64,000 bases of DNA from Kiritimatiellaeota bacterium B1221. GTDB taxonomy: Bacteria > Verrucomicrobiota > Kiritimatiellia > SS1-B-03-39 > UBA6053. The number at the start of each line of letters is the position of its first letter. Position 1 is the first letter of the stretch. A program made the position numbers and the translations under genes. The stretch lies in the NCBI GenBank assembly GCA_029269125.1, contig JARHXX010000010.1, forward strand, positions 1 to 64,000. Reading direction: 5' to 3'. A model generated the notes under the pieces. It made no database searches. It worked only from the letters and a program-made list of their open reading frames with translations, and was not told where the DNA came from. Positions 39,600 through 48,261 of the stretch are shown here, in pieces.

Positions 39600-41280
39600 T
39601 CTGGAATATAAAATCGAGATTGATAATTCTGATTTTCGCCAGGGCTTAGATCAGTCCCGCCAGCAGTTGGCGGGGATGTCGCAGAGCATCGGCGGGCAAG
39701 CAGCGCCGGCAATGAAAGCTGCAACTGCGGTGAAAGCTTTAGCGGGATCTTACCTGGGATTGGCTGCCGCGAGAAAAGCCGTGGCGATAGCTAATCAGGG
39801 TTTGGGCATTGCCAATTCTGTAGAGACAGAGACGGTTCGTCTGAAGGTGCTGCTGGGCAGCATGCAGGAATCTGAAGCCCTTATGAACAGAGTGCTTCAA
39901 AAGGCCGGAGAGACGCCCTTGCAGACGGGTGAACTGCAGCAGGCCACTCGGATGTTGGTGGCCTTTGGTAGTAACTCCAAGGATGTGATCGATGAGTTGA
40001 CCCGCTTGGGGGATATTTCTTCCGGCGTAGGGATGGAGATCACTGACTTGGCAGAGATCTACGGCAAAGCCCGGGTGCAGGGGACGCTTTTCGCGGAAGA
40101 TATCAATCAGCTTACTGGCCGGGGCATCCCGGTAATCTCCCAATTTGCGGAGATTCTTGGGGTGACGGAGGGCGAAGTGAAGAAACTGGCCTCCGAGGGT
40201 AAAGTGGGATTTGCGGAATTGGAAGAAGCTATCCGCCGGTTGACGGATGAGGGGGGCCAGTTTGCGGGCATGATGGAGGAAATGTCTCAGACCGGTGAGG
40301 GCGCTCTCTCTACGCTGAAGGATAACTTTGATCAACTTGTTCTGATCCCCATGGGTGAGTGGGTGAAGGGTTGGCTGGATCCGATGGTGAATGGATTGAA
40401 TGAGGCGGCGGATTTATTGAAACGCGTTGAACAGGCGACGCAGATGAATGCTGGTGTCGAGACGGACCTGAAGGGAAGGTTTGATGCCGTTGAAACGCCA
40501 GAGCAAAAGGCGGCTTTGCTGAAAGAGGTGGATAAGGCATTGGTAAAAGCACGAATCTCCAGTGATGCGGCGAAAGCGGGATGGGAAGCTGATCCCGGCA
40601 ATAAAGAGTCCGAGGATTTTTACAGAGAGGAAAATAGGCACTTGGCTGAAATGATGTCTCTGCGGATGGAACTGCTGAGCATTCACGATTCGGAGTTGAT
40701 ACGAAAAAAGAAGTTAAGGGAGGAGGAGGAAGCAGAAGAAAAAAGACTGAAGCTTCGGGAGGCCAGCTTGAGGGCCGCGGCGGAGATCGGCGCGGAAGAG
40801 GGTAGACGAAAAAAAGAGGCGGATTTTGAGGCGGCGGTGGACTCTCGAGATTCGGAAAAACTCTCCGGCTGGCTTTCCGAGGCTCAGAAGGAATATGAGA
40901 GGTTCATCGATGCAGCCAGGAATGGTGATATTCTTGATGATGCCGGTGAGCAGGCGAAGGTACTGCTGGATGAAATAGAGAAACTCGAGGCGGGTATTGA
41001 GCGCATCGATGCGCTTAATTTGAAAGACCAAGAGGCCGCTGAACGGTTGGCCCTAAAGAATGGGAAAGTCTCGAGAGACTCAGCATCCATCTTTCGGTCG
41101 ACTGAGTCAGAACCAGAAGTTGATCGCTTTGCCAGGCTTGGGCTTTTTCTTGGGAGTGGCCGGGATGTTTCCACTGATAATCGCCACCAGAAAACGGAAG
41201 CTCTTATGGAAAAAATGGAATCTTATCTTTCTCGAATTGAACGAAACACGAGCAATGGAATGTCTGGGAGTTGGTCATGA
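39589..41280 (+). CDS. Tail tape measure protein
   Basis: 563 aa. The N-terminal 250 residues have the tape-measure domain: ANSVETETVRLKVLLGSMQE, then GELQQATRMLVAFGSNSKDV, LTRLGDISSGVGMEITDLAE, YGKARVQGTLFAEDINQLTG and GRGIPVISQF. The rest is long alpha-helix and coiled coil (KKLREEEEAEEKRLKLREAS). It sets tail length: at 563 residues a short tail of roughly 80-90 nm would be expected by the usual 0.15 nm per residue. It overlaps the chaperone and is followed by ATGA. Confidence 0.9.
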   Translation: MAGDLEYKIEIDNSDFRQGLDQSRQQLAGMSQSIGGQAAPAMKAATAVKALAGSYLGLAAARKAVAIANQGLGIANSVETETVRLKVLLGSMQESEALMNRVLQKAGETPLQTGELQQATRMLVAFGSNSKDVIDELTRLGDISSGVGMEITDLAEIYGKARVQGTLFAEDINQLTGRGIPVISQFAEILGVTEGEVKKLASEGKVGFAELEEAIRRLTDEGGQFAGMMEEMSQTGEGALSTLKDNFDQLVLIPMGEWVKGWLDPMVNGLNEAADLLKRVEQATQMNAGVETDLKGRFDAVETPEQKAALLKEVDKALVKARISSDAAKAGWEADPGNKESEDFYREENRHLAEMMSLRMELLSIHDSELIRKKKLREEEEAEEKRLKLREASLRAAAEIGAEEGRRKKEADFEAAVDSRDSEKLSGWLSEAQKEYERFIDAARNGDILDDAGEQAKVLLDEIEKLEAGIERIDALNLKDQEAAERLALKNGKVSRDSASIFRSTESEPEVDRFARLGLFLGSGRDVSTDNRHQKTEALMEKMESYLSRIERNTSNGMSGSWS

Positions 41281-42026
41281 GTGTGATTTGGAAGGGATCC
41301 AGGGAATTGTCGGAGCAGTTTGATTCTCCCGAAGTGATCTTTGGAGACACCACTCAAAAGGTCTACCGCTTTGAAGGCCCCCATGAGCTTTGCCTTTCAT
41401 CTGCGCCCCGCAAGGGAATGCGCTACGGTGGGTTTCCGGTCGTCCAGTCCAGGGTGCGTAAATGGGAAGCGGGGAAAGGTGAGCTGGAGGTTACAACGGA
41501 GACTTCTGATTTTCAGGCATCTTCCAGTGCCGGTTCCCGCAGATCGGAGATCTATGAAATTGATTGGGTAACCGTAGAAAAGCCTTTAATTTCACATCCT
41601 ATTTATGAAGCAGGTGGGGATCAAGTTCTCACGGTGTATGACCGTTTGGCGATCGAAAACTGGAAACTCGAAGAAAATGCGACGAAGCGATCTGAATATA
41701 AGTTCAGGCCTATTCTTTCTGTAGATGTATATCTTACTTTAACCACCGCAGCGCAACATTACGCTGAAAGATATTCTAAAGGGATTGATTCTTACCAATT
41801 TTCTTATCCGGTGGCGCGGATCTCTTCTTTGTACGACACAGAGCCTTCTACCCTGCCTTGTAATGTCTATCGTGCATCAAAACCTTTCGGGGGCTGTCCC
41901 AGTGGATATACCTGGCTGAAGAGTGTGGATAGAGCTACCCGCTCCGGTACCAACGGCCGTTGGGTGCGTAATGTCGAATATCAGGGCTTTGCAGATCTTG
42001 ATACAGATTTGTATGCTTCGGAGTAG
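41277..42026 (+). CDS. Minor tail protein (distal tail)
   Basis: 249 aa from the ATG overlapping the tape-measure stop. Beta-rich with conserved-looking segments (VYRFEGPHELCLSSAPRKGM, EIDWVTVEKPLISHPIYEAG, VARISSLYDTEPSTLPCNVY) and ending in a WVRNVEYQGF strand. Position just after the tape measure suggests the distal-tail or hub protein; the family is not recognised. Confidence 0.6.
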   Translation: MSVIWKGSRELSEQFDSPEVIFGDTTQKVYRFEGPHELCLSSAPRKGMRYGGFPVVQSRVRKWEAGKGELEVTTETSDFQASSSAGSRRSEIYEIDWVTVEKPLISHPIYEAGGDQVLTVYDRLAIENWKLEENATKRSEYKFRPILSVDVYLTLTTAAQHYAERYSKGIDSYQFSYPVARISSLYDTEPSTLPCNVYRASKPFGGCPSGYTWLKSVDRATRSGTNGRWVRNVEYQGFADLDTDLYASE

Positions 42027-42031
42027 AAAAG

Positions 42032-42637
42032 ATGAAATTACCGAATATTCCCCCTGTAAATTCACCTATTAAACATTCCTGGGCCCGTGAACTGATACTT
42101 TATTTGAAGTCTCAGCAATTACATAGCTCCCAAACGGTGCGTGTTTCTACAGCAGGATCGGGAGGGATCTCTTTGGAGGCAATCTCAAAACCGCAAAGGA
42201 GAACGGCCGGATCGGCAGCATTGCCTCCCTGGTGGCCCTCGATCGTATCAGTTACTGCCCCATCTGCTGAACTTAGAGTGGCGTTTGAATCGGGCGCAAT
42301 TAATAATGTCATCCCGAAAATAGGAAGTAATCCTATTGGTGTCGCTGTAGATGGAGAATTACCATATTTGGTCATCTCATCGGGCACCTCGGGATTGGTT
42401 TGGGCTAAATGCACTACAAATTCAGGCGGTATCGTTACCGCAATTGTAATGGATTCTGGTACGGTGTTGCCAGCTGACACTGATGATGGTGGTGGCGGAT
42501 TTGTTCACATCGCTACCCACGTGTATAAGACAATTGCTGGAGAGGAAGAGGCAGACCCTGAAACCGTTGAGGTACATCCCCTTTGGAATCAGTCCTTATT
42601 GTTACGGCGTTGCGGTGGCGTCTGGATCGGAGCGTGA
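42032..42637 (+). CDS. Minor tail/baseplate protein
   Basis: 201 aa. A Pro-rich opening (MKLPNIPPVNSPIKHSWARE) is followed by a Ser/Thr- and Gly-rich beta region and a distinctive end (HIATHVYKTIAGEEEADPET, then SLLLRRCGGVWIGA). Likely a small tail-tip protein or fibre base. The stop lies one base before the next ATG. Confidence 0.55.
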   Translation: MKLPNIPPVNSPIKHSWARELILYLKSQQLHSSQTVRVSTAGSGGISLEAISKPQRRTAGSAALPPWWPSIVSVTAPSAELRVAFESGAINNVIPKIGSNPIGVAVDGELPYLVISSGTSGLVWAKCTTNSGGIVTAIVMDSGTVLPADTDDGGGGFVHIATHVYKTIAGEEEADPETVEVHPLWNQSLLLRRCGGVWIGA

Positions 42638-42638
42638 G

Positions 42639-44204
42639 ATGGTTGTCCTTGAGAATAAACACCCTTCTGCAAATATCATTTGTTGTCAGCCTAAATGGAC
42701 TCACATCGATGAGATTGAACCGCCTACGGGTGATGAAATTGTGTTTAAAGGTTGGGTCATCCCTAATGATTTCACTATCGATTTTAATGGGGCTGATATA
42801 CCGGATGTGTCCTATGGAGGGAAAAGTTACGAATTTCTCCGTTTGCTACATAAGAATGAAACCCACTGGATACCGTCTTCGTCAGTAAAAGCTACCGGAG
42901 ATGATGTTGATGTAGCTTTTGACAATAGGTGCAAGGATCCCGGTGAGCCTGCTCTTGATCTTTTGGGCTGGTTGTCCTGGGATAAAGAAAATGAGACGAT
43001 GAAGCTGGAGTACTATGTTGATGGTACGACTCCTTCTACCGGAACCGTGCTCACTTTCACATTCGACTTTACAGGATCATCCGCAACGGAAACGGACCCT
43101 TCACTCGTGCTCAACTTTACGGCAACTGATGCATCAGGCGTGCTGGCTTCGTTCAGTGGTCAAAACATATCGCATAACAGCGGTCTGAACTACGGTGTGC
43201 GGCCTTCTCCCCCCGCACTTGCCGTAGGTTACGCTGATGTATGGTCTGGAGCTCACCCTTCAGCATACAAGTTGCTCACAGGTCAATGGATCAATAATGA
43301 AGGCCGCTCCTACATGGTGAAAATTGGATCCACCGAGCTATATCCTTCCGGTACCGCCGCCTATTACGCCTTGGCCCCGTCTCATAATGGCACTGATAAA
43401 GTAGGTGTCACCGTGGTTTTATGGGATACGGGCGAGGATGAAATGATATGGAGAGCAGAATACGAATTTGATACTTCGTGGGATGACTGGCCGGCAGATG
43501 CGGAGGGTTTTGTGATCGCAAACAATGACGCAATCTTCATCGAATACTCTTACCGAAATTCCGATTGGTGGGACGGCTCGGTATGGATACAAACACCTGA
43601 TCACTATGCCCCAGGCAGTGTTACGATATATTTAGATAAAAGTGATCCCTCCGACATAAATAATGTCGAAGCATTCCCTGTTACGCCCAAAGGATACAGA
43701 GGTGAAGATCCCGTTTTTTGGGATATTTTATGCGACGGTGTTGAATATGGCGGGGGGACGTTTGAGGCTGATGATGGTACCGAATGGACAGCCCGCTTTG
43801 AGTTGCGACAAAATCTAAAAGGTTTTGGTCATGATGGGGACGCCCCCTGGCAGAGCAGATATATTGATGTTTCAGGGAATGTTATTGGTTGGCTGGATTT
43901 GAGAGACTCGAACGGGAACGTAAGGATACTCCCGTTATACATTAGGACTTTTTTTACATCCAATACTGCTTCAGCCTTCATCATGGCTTCTTATATAGAA
44001 GAGGGGGGGCTGCAAACCACCATTACAGTATTTAGAGGGGAATCGGTCCCATCAGCACCATTCACCTCCGTAGATATTACAAATGAAATTTCCGAAGCGG
44101 GGGGAGAGGGTTACGTGTATATCGAACCTGACGAGTACACTCCTGAAGAAGAGTATATAGCTCTTGACGTTGGTTTTAACGGAACGATTACGCTATCCCC
44201 ATGA
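42639..44204 (+). CDS. Putative tail-tip or receptor-binding protein
   Basis: 521 aa from the ATG at 42639, which has GGAG 8 nt upstream; the longer frame overlaps the previous gene out of frame. Mostly beta, rich in Asp, Thr, Tyr and Trp (VWSGAHPSAYKLLTGQWINN, YRNSDWWDGSVWIQTPDHYA), with no coiled coil. Composition and place fit a tail adhesin recognising a cell-surface polymer. No family is recognised. Confidence 0.5.
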   Translation: MVVLENKHPSANIICCQPKWTHIDEIEPPTGDEIVFKGWVIPNDFTIDFNGADIPDVSYGGKSYEFLRLLHKNETHWIPSSSVKATGDDVDVAFDNRCKDPGEPALDLLGWLSWDKENETMKLEYYVDGTTPSTGTVLTFTFDFTGSSATETDPSLVLNFTATDASGVLASFSGQNISHNSGLNYGVRPSPPALAVGYADVWSGAHPSAYKLLTGQWINNEGRSYMVKIGSTELYPSGTAAYYALAPSHNGTDKVGVTVVLWDTGEDEMIWRAEYEFDTSWDDWPADAEGFVIANNDAIFIEYSYRNSDWWDGSVWIQTPDHYAPGSVTIYLDKSDPSDINNVEAFPVTPKGYRGEDPVFWDILCDGVEYGGGTFEADDGTEWTARFELRQNLKGFGHDGDAPWQSRYIDVSGNVIGWLDLRDSNGNVRILPLYIRTFFTSNTASAFIMASYIEEGGLQTTITVFRGESVPSAPFTSVDITNEISEAGGEGYVYIEPDEYTPEEEYIALDVGFNGTITLSP

Positions 44205-44224
44205 CCAGCAAGTTAAGACGTTGT

Positions 44225-44276
44225 AAACCCGCCAGAGTAAAATGCTATTCAACGCGGAATTTTGTAACCTCTTATC
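44225..44276 (+). promoter_or_regulatory. Late-gene element, copy 4
   Basis: AAACCCGCCAGAGTAAAATG begins 52 nt before the ATG of the last prophage gene. It matches the elements before the lysis-position, G-like and protease genes but lacks the T-tract hairpin, which argues that the conserved part is not only a terminator. Confidence 0.55.
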
Positions 44277-45083
44277 ATGAGCTGGCCATCTAATTATGCA
44301 ATATTCTTGGACATTGAAAAGCCCGGATCGCCCCTCCTTTCCGGTAAATATTCAAGTTCCCTCACCTCAACGATCCAATGGACGCAAGGCGATCAATTCC
44401 CCCTGCACATCTATTTCCAGCAGCGCGGGCAGCAGGGCGAAGCCTCCGCCAACCAGCAATTGCCTGGCACACATTCCGTCCTGATCAGTGGCAAGCAAGT
44501 CGATAATGGAGTTTTGATCGGGGAAACGCTGGTCGAGAACCTGACTTTTACCGAAAATCAGGATGACGATGATGATTACTTTTACAAATGCGATCTTAAT
44601 CTCGATACCGCCCAACTTGATGCTCTCTTCGCAGTTTCTGCTACGTCCAAAACCCTGCAACTGGATATAGAAGTTCAGGATGGAGCGGGTAAACCACTTA
44701 CCTTCCGGGTGCCTGTATCCATTGCCCCACAGTCTTACGACGGCTCAGGCGATCCCCCCAACGCCAGATCCGGTGGCCCATACCAAGCACAAGCAGATGT
44801 CGATTGGATATCCACCGGCGCGATCGACGTCCCGGTTCCGGATCCGATGATCCCTTCAGAGATCCTTGTCTATAATGATGGGGATTCAACGGGGCTGACA
44901 TTCACCCTTGGTACTGTGGCCTCCCCCTCTCTTTTGGGATCATATGCTTTGGTGCTGGCTTACCCCGGGGTCTTGAACATTAATGGGCATAAGGTTCTAA
45001 CGGGCGGGATCCTCAGACTAAACATCAGTACCGGCGCGGCTGACGGCACGGGCAAAATCATTGTACGCGGAATCTCTTTATAA
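44277..45083 (+). CDS. Last tail-region protein (fibre-like)
   Basis: 268 aa. Two beta-rich halves: residues 1-150 with SSLTSTIQWTQGDQFPLHIY and an acidic turn ENQDDDDDYFYKCDLNLD, and residues 180-268 with a strand-rich end (GGILRLNISTGAADGTGKII). No signal sequence. Possibly a tail fibre or upper-baseplate protein under its own control, since the conserved element is directly upstream. It is the final prophage gene. Confidence 0.5.
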   Translation: MSWPSNYAIFLDIEKPGSPLLSGKYSSSLTSTIQWTQGDQFPLHIYFQQRGQQGEASANQQLPGTHSVLISGKQVDNGVLIGETLVENLTFTENQDDDDDYFYKCDLNLDTAQLDALFAVSATSKTLQLDIEVQDGAGKPLTFRVPVSIAPQSYDGSGDPPNARSGGPYQAQADVDWISTGAIDVPVPDPMIPSEILVYNDGDSTGLTFTLGTVASPSLLGSYALVLAYPGVLNINGHKVLTGGILRLNISTGAADGTGKIIVRGISL

Positions 45084-45257
45084 AAACCTTTATCCTGATC
45101 CTTAGTATCTGCCTCAGCACCTAATTCATCACTCAAACAGTGAAGTTGCCGTAGAAAATATCGATTTCGCAATCAGAAGCCCTTAGATTTCCAGTCGCCA
45201 CCTGTGTGCAAAAGCTCGGCGAGGGCCTTGCGGATCACTACCGCAAATAATTGAATT

Positions 45258-45289
45258 ACCCTTTTCACTTTATATGCGGACCCTTTTCA
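45258..45289. repeat. Right-end repeats, candidate transposase-binding sites
   Basis: ACCCTTTTCA occurs at 45258-45267 and 45280-45289. Its complement TGAAAAGGGT resembles TTGGAATGGGT of the left-end repeats (10993-11043), in inverted orientation. The rest of 45084-45426 contains no gene I can support. Confidence 0.4.
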
Positions 45290-45426
45290 AACAAAAGTCG
45301 CAATTACTCCCGACAACTCCTGTTGAGTCAAATTTACTCATTATTTTCCCGAGGCATATCCAAAAGCGTTTTTATACCATTTTAGTGTCATAATGTCCCC
45401 TTTATACCCCAACCTAAAATTTTAGA

Positions 45427-45455
45427 TTGTTCTAAATGAACACTTTATCTAAAAT
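45427..45455 (+). promoter_or_regulatory. Sigma-70-type promoter of clpB
   Basis: TTGTTC (45427-45432), 17 nt, TAAAAT (45450-45455). Transcription would start about 45462, giving a short leader with AGGAG (45474-45478) before the ATG at 45484. No heat-shock sigma or CIRCE site was seen. Confidence 0.65.
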
Positions 45456-45483
45456 ATACTCAAACAGAACAAAGGAGCATTCA

Positions 45484-48102
45484 ATGAACCCTGAAAAAAT
45501 GACGCATAAAACCCAACAAGTACTGGCCGCAGCCCAGTCGCTGATGCAGCAGGCTTCACATGCGGAGCTGGATATCCCTCATCTTTTTTTGGCGATGCTG
45601 AATCAGGCGGATGGCGTAACCCAACCCCTTCTTTCCCGTTTGGGGGTGGAGATTCCCGCCCTGAAAACCCAAGCCCAAAAATGGGTGGATGCCCTGCCCG
45701 TGGTACAGGGGAACTCCATTCAACAAGGCGCCAGTAGAGATCTCCAGGATCTACTGAATCGCGCCAACAACATCTCGCTGGATATGCATGACCAATATCT
45801 GAGCACCGAACACCTGCTGCTCGCCATGGTTGAGCAAACCCGGGGCAAGGTGGCGGAAGGTTTAAAACAACTGGGAATCAGCGCCGCCCAACTTAAAAAT
45901 GAAATCCAATCCTACAGAGGGAGACAAACCGTGAATGATCAAAATGCCGAAGACAAATACAACGTACTCGAAAAGTACGGACGCGACCTCACCCAGGTGG
46001 CGCGCGACCAAAAACTCGACCCGGTCATTGGCCGGGATACCGAAATCCGCCGGGTGGTTCAGGTCTTATCCCGTCGCACCAAAAATAATCCGGTGCTCAT
46101 CGGTGAACCGGGGGTGGGAAAAACCGCAATTGCCGAAGGTCTCGCCCTGCGTATTGTCGCCGGTGACGTGCCGGAAAGCCTGAAAGACAAACGGGTGATT
46201 TCCCTGGACATCGGCTCGATGCTGGCCGGGGCGAAATACCGCGGTGAATTTGAAGACCGTTTTAAAGCCTTCATTAAAGAAGTGATGGAAGCGGAAGGCG
46301 AAATCGTGCTGTTCATTGACGAACTGCACACTTTAGTAGGCGCCGGTGGCGCTGAAGGGGCTGTGGACGCATCAAACATGATCAAACCGCCCCTCGCCCG
46401 GGGTGAATTGCGCTGTATTGGCGCCACCACCCTGGATGAATACCGCAAATACATCGAAAAAGATCCCGCGCTGGAACGCCGCTTTCAGCAGGTCGTCGTC
46501 GATGAACCCACAGTCGAAGCCTCCATCGCGATTTTGCGCGGACTGCGTGAACGTTATGAAGTGCATCACGGAGTGCGCATTCAGGACAACGCCCTGGTGG
46601 CCGCCGTCACCCTGTCCCACCGCTACATCAGCGACCGCTTTCTGCCGGACAAGGCGATCGACCTCATGGACGAGGCCGCCTCCCGCATTCGCATGGAAAT
46701 TGACAGCATGCCTACCGAGATCGACGAAGTCCAACGTCGGGTCATGCAGCTGGAAATTGAACGCGAAGGACTCAAAAAAGAAAAAGACGAAGCGTCCAAA
46801 CAGCGTTTAAATGATCTGGAAGCCGAATTGGCGGAACTGAAAGAGAAAAGCGCCGGCATGAAAGCGCATTGGCAACAGGAGAAAAAACTCATCTCCGATA
46901 TTTCCAGCCTTTCCGAAGCGCTGGATCTTCTGCGCGCCCAGGAAGAACAGGCCAAACGCAACAATGATCTGCAGCTGGCCGCGGAAATTCTCTACGGAAA
47001 AATTCCCGCCACCGAAAAGCAGGTCACCGAAGCCAAAGCCAAATTAGCAGAATTCCAATCCCAAAAAAGCATGCTTAAACAAGAGGTCGACGCGGAAGAT
47101 ATCGCAGAGATCGTCTCCATCTGGACCCATGTCCCGGTGAGCAAGCTGTTGCAGGGTGAACGGGAAAAACTCCAACACATCGACGAAAAACTCCATGAAA
47201 AAGTGATCGGTCAGGAGCGGGCAGTCGCCGCAGTATCCGCCGCCGTTCGCCGGTCCCGATCCGGACTGCAGGATCCCAACCGCCCCATCGGGTCCTTCAT
47301 CTTCCTCGGACCGACCGGGGTAGGAAAAACCGAACTGGCGCGGGCGCTGGCCGGATTCCTGTTTGACGACGAACAGGCCATGGTGCGCATCGACATGTCC
47401 GAATACATGGAAAAACATGCGGTCAGCCGACTCATCGGAGCGCCTCCCGGATATGTCGGATACGATCAGGGCGGCGCATTGACCGAATCCGTCCGCCGGA
47501 AACCGTACTCCGTGTTGCTGTTCGACGAAATTGAAAAAGCACATCCGGATGTGTTTAACGTGCTCCTGCAAGTGCTGGACGACGGACGTCTCACAGATGG
47601 TCAGGGCCGGACCGTGGATTTCACCAACACCATCCTGATTATGACCTCCAATATTGGCGGTGCCCGCATTCACGAGGCCGTGACAAATTTATCCCCCGAT
47701 GATGCGGCCGGGTTCACCAAACTGGAAAACGACGTTTTTGAAGAACTACGTCACCACTTCCGGCCTGAATTCCTTAACCGGGTGGACGAAACCATCGTCT
47801 TCCACAGCCTCCGCTTCGAACAGATTCAGAATATCGTGGATCTGCAACTGGCCCGGGTGGAAAAACTGCTGGCCGACAAGCGGATCCAGCTCACTTTGAC
47901 CGCAGATGCCAAAGAACTGTTAGCCAAAGCCGGGTACGACCCCGCCTACGGCGCACGTCCGCTGAAGCGGGCCGTGCAGAGACTGGTGGTCGACCGCCTG
48001 GCCGAAGAACTATTGGCCGGAAAAGTCAAGGACGGACAAAACCTGGTGGCGGATATAGATCCGGAACTTCCGGACCAGCTTATTTTTGTGGAGCAAAAAT
48101 AG
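45484..48102 (+). CDS. clpB: ClpB/Hsp104 protein disaggregase
   Basis: 872 aa from the ATG at 45484, preceded by AGGAG. Domains: double Clp-N repeat (1-150), AAA-1 with [18 protein letters not shown], a middle coiled coil (about 400-520) and AAA-2 with [15 protein letters not shown] and the pore-loop GYVGYDQGG, ending in the small D2 domain ([18 protein letters not shown]). It pulls polypeptides out of aggregates with DnaK, using ATP. An upstream frame starting at 45436 lies over the promoter and is rejected. First host gene right of the prophage. Confidence 0.97.
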   Translation: MNPEKMTHKTQQVLAAAQSLMQQASHAELDIPHLFLAMLNQADGVTQPLLSRLGVEIPALKTQAQKWVDALPVVQGNSIQQGASRDLQDLLNRANNISLDMHDQYLSTEHLLLAMVEQTRGKVAEGLKQLGISAAQLKNEIQSYRGRQTVNDQNAEDKYNVLEKYGRDLTQVARDQKLDPVIGRDTEIRRVVQVLSRRTKNNPVLIGEPGVGKTAIAEGLALRIVAGDVPESLKDKRVISLDIGSMLAGAKYRGEFEDRFKAFIKEVMEAEGEIVLFIDELHTLVGAGGAEGAVDASNMIKPPLARGELRCIGATTLDEYRKYIEKDPALERRFQQVVVDEPTVEASIAILRGLRERYEVHHGVRIQDNALVAAVTLSHRYISDRFLPDKAIDLMDEAASRIRMEIDSMPTEIDEVQRRVMQLEIEREGLKKEKDEASKQRLNDLEAELAELKEKSAGMKAHWQQEKKLISDISSLSEALDLLRAQEEQAKRNNDLQLAAEILYGKIPATEKQVTEAKAKLAEFQSQKSMLKQEVDAEDIAEIVSIWTHVPVSKLLQGEREKLQHIDEKLHEKVIGQERAVAAVSAAVRRSRSGLQDPNRPIGSFIFLGPTGVGKTELARALAGFLFDDEQAMVRIDMSEYMEKHAVSRLIGAPPGYVGYDQGGALTESVRRKPYSVLLFDEIEKAHPDVFNVLLQVLDDGRLTDGQGRTVDFTNTILIMTSNIGGARIHEAVTNLSPDDAAGFTKLENDVFEELRHHFRPEFLNRVDETIVFHSLRFEQIQNIVDLQLARVEKLLADKRIQLTLTADAKELLAKAGYDPAYGARPLKRAVQRLVVDRLAEELLAGKVKDGQNLVADIDPELPDQLIFVEQK

Positions 48103-48117
48103 CTGAAAAATATAAGC

Positions 48118-48159
48118 GAACGTCCCTGGCCGCAGCGCGAGCCACGTCCAGGGATGTTC
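48118..48159 (+). terminator. Stem-loop after clpB
   Basis: GAACGTCCCTGG (48118-48129) and CCAGGGATGTTC (48148-48159) pair over 12 positions with one G-T. Only a short T-rich run follows, so termination would be moderate. Confidence 0.5.
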
Positions 48160-48176
48160 AACGTTCGTTTTATCAT

Positions 48177-48212
48177 ACAAAAAAGCCCCCCTCCTCCGAA
48201 GAGGAAGGGGGC
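48177..48212 (-). terminator. Terminator of the ammonium transporter gene
   Basis: On the minus strand GCCCCCTTCCTC pairs with GAGGAGGGGGGC around a TTCG loop and is followed by TTTTTT. It lies 50 bp beyond the amtB stop. Confidence 0.85.
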
Positions 48213-48261
48213 GGGTGGATTCGGTTCCCACGCCGAATCCGTTTTAGGAGACACAATCCAA

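Larger units (their letters stand above)
10993..45289. mobile_element. Mu-like transposable prophage (approximate limits)
   Basis: Supported by MuA-like transposase, MuB-like ATPase, CI-type repressor, Ner-like protein, DUF3164 and the Mu gp27/28/29, F, G, I, T, gp36 and gp37 equivalents, all between two chromosomal segments. The limits given are the outermost candidate end-binding repeats (10993-11043 and 45258-45289). The true ends lie somewhere in 10784-11045 and 45258-45440. I could not find a convincing TG...CA pair with a 5-bp target duplication. Gene order differs from Mu: repressor in the centre, terminase and portal on the left minus arm, all other head and tail genes on the right plus arm. 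Confidence 0.9.

Noticed and set aside
45436-45483. Upstream start for clpB
   Set aside because: It lies within the promoter -35/-10 region; ClpB proteins begin as at 45484 and AGGAG is correctly placed there.
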